A DNA stretch of 7,493 nucleotides from Candidatus Omnitrophota bacterium (GTDB lineage: Bacteria; Omnitrophota; Gorgyraeia; Duberdicusellales; 4484-171). The notes beneath the pieces were generated by a model that was not told the DNA's origin, made no database searches, and was given only the letters and a program-made list of their open reading frames with translations. How positions within the stretch are numbered: position 1 is the first letter of the stretch; every line of letters begins with the position of its first letter. Positions 5,085-7,493 of this stretch are shown here, in pieces. The position numbers and the translations under genes are program-made. The stretch spans positions 1-7,493 of the forward strand of contig DAOVKQ010000024.1 of NCBI GenBank assembly GCA_030631705.1. The letters are read 5' to 3'.

Positions 5085-5863
5085 CTCTCCTCCTTTTTGT
5101 ATTCTACCCTTTTTATGCTAAGAGCCTTACCTGTTTCGTTATCAATATCTAACATTACTCCCTGAATACGCACATCTCCCTGGGATAGATTAAACCGCAC
5201 AGGCAAATTACTAATAAACTTTTCTATTATCCGCTGTTTGTCTCTGCCTAATACGGAGTCAAAACTACCGGTCATCCCAACATCAGTAATATATGCTGTG
5301 CCTCCCTCCATTATGCGCTCATCGGCAGTAGGAATATGCGTATGCGTTCCTAAGACCGCGCTGACCTTTCCGGCAAGGAAATAGCCAAGGGCCAGCTTCT
5401 CGCTTGTCGCCTCGGCGTGAACATCAACGATAATAATTTTAGCATCGCTGCGTATATCATCCAAGATTTCTCTTATTGACTTGAAAGGGCAATCTATCGG
5501 CTGCATAAATACCCTCCCCAATAGATTGATTACGGCTATTTTTATATTTTTTATTTCTTTTACAATATAACCCCGGCCATAAGCTAATTCGCCGTAATTT
5601 AAAGGCCTTATCGCATTCATAGTTTCGAAGACTTCTTGTGATTCCTTTTTCTTAAAAGCATGATCCCCCGTAGTTATAATATCAACTCCGCTCGCAAAAA
5701 TGTCTTTTGCCGTCTGATATGTTATGCTGGACCCCCCGGCAGCGTTTTCGCCGTTAGCAATGACATAGTCAATACGCAAATCTTTCCTTAGTTGCGGCAG
5801 AAATTCCTTAAGGTAATTACGCCCGGGTTTACCTACGATATCGCCCATGAATAGTATCTTCAT
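5081..5863 (-). CDS. ymdB: YmdB-type metallophosphoesterase (TIGR00282 family, 260 aa)
   Basis: This belongs to the calcineurin-like phosphoesterases related to Bacillus YmdB, a 2',3'-cyclic-nucleotide phosphodiesterase that influences biofilm and sporulation decisions. Metal and catalytic motifs appear in order: GDIVGKPGR (Asp8), IANGENAAG (Glu39, Asn40), TTGDHAF (Asp67, His68), VDVHAEATSEK (His149), GTHTHIPTAD (His174, His176) and TDVGMTG. The usual GNHxW reads GDHAF here, so the Asn metal ligand at 67 is Asp. Length is the family norm. The ATG at 5863 has AAGG seven bases upstream. It follows rny, as in Bacillus where the two genes are adjacent, which supports a shared role in RNA metabolism or signalling. 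Its TGA overlaps the TTG start of the PilZ gene. Confidence 0.95.
   Translation of the reverse strand: MKILFMGDIVGKPGRNYLKEFLPQLRKDLRIDYVIANGENAAGGSSITYQTAKDIFASGVDIITTGDHAFKKKESQEVFETMNAIRPLNYGELAYGRGYIVKEIKNIKIAVINLLGRVFMQPIDCPFKSIREILDDIRSDAKIIIVDVHAEATSEKLALGYFLAGKVSAVLGTHTHIPTADERIMEGGTAYITDVGMTGSFDSVLGRDKQRIIEKFISNLPVRFNLSQGDVRIQGVMLDIDNETGKALSIKRVEYKKEES
5089..5095 (-). promoter_or_regulatory. strong ribosome binding site for the TTG start of the PilZ gene
   Basis: AAGGAGG on the minus strand, four bases (AGAG) before TTG 5084, within the last codons of ymdB. It is the reason to accept a rare TTG start. Confidence 0.75.
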
Positions 5864-5885
5864 ATTCTTGCCTTTTTGCCTTCAA

Positions 5886-5937
5886 AGACAGAAGTCAGAC
5901 ATCAAAAGTCAGATTTTTTCTGTTCTCTGTCCTCTGA
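5886..5937 (-). other. heptad-repeat spacer with imperfect hairpin between rny and ymdB
   Basis: The plus strand divides into seven-base units (agacaga agtcaga catcaaa agtcaga, then ttttttc tgttctc tgtcctc) ending at the rny stop. On the transcribed strand, 5936-5919 can pair with 5913-5896 around an AAAAA loop. I count 11 Watson-Crick pairs, three G-U pairs and four mismatches out of 18, with a clean CAGA/TCTG pair next to the loop. No U-run follows, so it is not a standard terminator. It could influence processing of the rny-ymdB message, or be a degenerate repeat of no function. Confidence 0.5.
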
Positions 5938-5938
5938 A

Positions 5939-7489
5939 TTACTTTGCATATTCAACCGACCTGGTTTCTCTTATAACCGTTATCTTTATCTGTCCCGGAT
6001 ATTCCATATCCTTCTCTACCCGTTTCTTTATTCGATGTGACAGAAGTGTTATCTCCTCATCGCGGATTTTATTGGGATAAACGATAACGCGGACTTCTCT
6101 GCCTGCCTGTATAGCGAATGCTTTGTCTACCCCCTCGAAAGAAAAAGCAATGGATTCCAATTCCTTCAATCTCTTTATGTAGGTTTCGAGAGTTTCTCTT
6201 CTTGCCCCGGGACGGGACGCGGAGACAGCATCGGCCACAAGAGCCAACACAGCATATACGGATTTAAATTCCACATCTTCGTGATGAGATTCAGCAGCAT
6301 TGATTATTATATCACTTTCTCCGTATTTTCTCAGCAGCTCAGCGCCGATACTGGCATGGGTACCTTCTACTTGATGATCCATAGCCTTGCCTATATCATG
6401 TAAGAGGCCGGCCCGTTTCGCGATTCTGGCATCCAATCCTAATTCACTTGCCAGGGTTCCCATGATAAAAGCCACTTCTCTTGAATGCTGAAGAGCATTT
6501 TGGCCGTAACTAGTGCGAAATTTCAGCTTTCCTAAAAGCCTTCTGAGCTCGGGGTGAAGATTATGGATACCGACTTCAAAAGAAACCGTTTTTCCTTCTT
6601 CTACAATCCGCTTTTCAAATTCTTTTTTTACTTTGTCTACAACCTCCTCGATACGGGCAGGATGAATTCTGCCGTCGGTCACCAAACGCTCCAGAGATAT
6701 CCGGGATATCTCACGTCTTATGGGATCAAAACTTGAGATACTTACCGCCTCGGGAGTATCATCGATAACCAGATCCACGCCGGTTGCCATTTCAAAGGCC
6801 CGGATATTCCGCCCTTCGCGGCCGATAATCCTTCCCTTTATCTCATCGTTAGGAAGCTGCACTACACTTACGGTTGTTTCGGTAGTATGCTCGACAGCGC
6901 ATCTCTGTATTGCCAAAGAAATTATTTCTCTGGCTTTTCTGTCAGATTCTTCCTTTACCTCATCTTCGATTTGCCTAAGCATATGCGCCTTTTCCGCTTT
7001 TAACTCGTCTTCAAACCGCTTCAACAAAAGCTGCTTTGCTTCTTCGGGAGTTAAAGAAGAAATTCTCTGTAATTTTTCTTTTTCTTCCCTAATCAGGGAA
7101 TCAAGAAATTCTTTGTTTTGCTTAATTTCTTTCTCTTGATCTCTGATTCGCGTTTCTTTTTTGTTCGCGTCGGTTTCTTTATTTTCTATAAAATCCAGCC
7201 GTTTCTCTAAATTTTCTTCTCTTTGAGAAAGCTTTTTTTCTAACTGACTCAGCTCTTCTCTCTTATTAGCTGTTTGCTTATCAAAATCTACTCTTAGCTT
7301 ATAAAGGAGTTCTTTCCCGTCAAGGTCGGCCTTCCTTATTATCTCCTGAGACTCGCTTTTAGCATTTTTTATAACTCTCTCGACATCATCCTTAGCTTTC
7401 TTTAGTTTGTTTTTCTCAAAAACCTCTTTAATGAGGTATCCTATAATACTTCCGCCGGCTAAAGAGACGGCGATATAAATAATTAACAT
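5939..7489 (-). CDS. rny: ribonuclease Y (516 aa)
   Basis: This membrane-anchored endoribonuclease starts mRNA decay in many bacteria that lack RNase E. The architecture is complete: one N-terminal membrane helix (residues 2-20), a long charged coiled coil (about 25-190, rich in Glu, Lys, Arg and Gln), a KH RNA-binding domain with [15 protein letters not shown] (219-233), and an HD phosphohydrolase domain. The HD domain has His335 (QHSREVA), the HD pair His364-Asp365 in [14 protein letters not shown] (400-405) and Asp420 ([16 protein letters not shown]). The length matches the roughly 520 residues of Bacillus RNase Y. ATG 7489 is four bases from the window edge, so its ribosome site and promoter cannot be seen. 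Its position directly upstream of ymdB is a conserved arrangement. Confidence 0.97.
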   Translation of the reverse strand: MLIIYIAVSLAGGSIIGYLIKEVFEKNKLKKAKDDVERVIKNAKSESQEIIRKADLDGKELLYKLRVDFDKQTANKREELSQLEKKLSQREENLEKRLDFIENKETDANKKETRIRDQEKEIKQNKEFLDSLIREEKEKLQRISSLTPEEAKQLLLKRFEDELKAEKAHMLRQIEDEVKEESDRKAREIISLAIQRCAVEHTTETTVSVVQLPNDEIKGRIIGREGRNIRAFEMATGVDLVIDDTPEAVSISSFDPIRREISRISLERLVTDGRIHPARIEEVVDKVKKEFEKRIVEEGKTVSFEVGIHNLHPELRRLLGKLKFRTSYGQNALQHSREVAFIMGTLASELGLDARIAKRAGLLHDIGKAMDHQVEGTHASIGAELLRKYGESDIIINAAESHHEDVEFKSVYAVLALVADAVSASRPGARRETLETYIKRLKELESIAFSFEGVDKAFAIQAGREVRVIVYPNKIRDEEITLLSHRIKKRVEKDMEYPGQIKITVIRETRSVEYAK

Positions 7490-7493
7490 CTAA

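Noticed and set aside
5847..6080. Plus-strand open frame over the rny-ymdB spacer
   Set aside because: Its Gln/Ser/Asp-rich part comes from the heptad spacer and the rest is antisense to the end of rny; no ribosome site or family match.
6720..7139. 139-codon plus-strand frame, rich in Ser
   Set aside because: It is antisense to the coiled coil of RNase Y, whose Glu/Lys codons read as Ser/Phe/Leu on the other strand.
1..7493. CRISPR array, insertion sequence or phage genes
   Set aside because: No regularly spaced repeats, transposase or phage protein motifs are present in any frame; the only long repeat is the gltX block.

Overview
The window reads as a piece of chromosome from an uncultivated, free-living-type bacterium of moderate, slightly AT-leaning composition. 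Every gene I can support lies on the minus strand, so transcription runs from the right end of the window to the left. A tentative guess is a candidate-phylum lineage such as Omnitrophota. This rests on the combination of RNase Y, a YmdB-type phosphoesterase, Dxs and a compact GluRS, on many small lipoproteins, and on a heptad low-complexity spacer of a kind I recall from such genomes. I could not test it.

Right part (7489 down to 2842): RNase Y (rny), the metallophosphoesterase ymdB, a small PilZ-domain protein and 1-deoxy-D-xylulose-5-phosphate synthase (dxs). ymdB, pilZ and dxs overlap by a few bases and look translationally coupled. rny and ymdB are separated by 75 nt that hold an imperfect hairpin built from 7-nt repeats. 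The set joins RNA turnover (rny), cyclic or 2',3'-nucleotide hydrolysis (ymdB), probable c-di-GMP sensing (PilZ) and isoprenoid supply (dxs).

Middle part (2828 down to 960): a compact glutamyl-tRNA synthetase (gltX) with a GTG start, a roughly 50-residue protein of unknown function, and a DUF3192-like lipoprotein coupled to it through an ATGA overlap.

Left part (928 down to 1) is the unusual end. It begins with a decayed second gltX, represented only by the KMSKS block and the C-terminal tail, with a frameshift in a G run. It abuts a 55-residue lipoprotein gene whose ribosome binding site is made from the last codons of that dead synthetase. Then come a complete tRNA-Gln(CUG) with encoded CCA and the first 67 codons of a class II Fic-family protein, interrupted by an in-frame TAG codon and running off the window.

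The most informative theme is the linkage of gltX, a gltX remnant and tRNA-Gln. It fits, without proving, a lineage that charges tRNA-Gln through GluRS plus an amidotransferase. The gltX remnant is a mosaic: its KMSKS block is nearly identical to the live gene at DNA level, while its tail is clearly diverged, as expected from local gene conversion. No CRISPR array, insertion sequence, phage gene or convincing terminator was seen.
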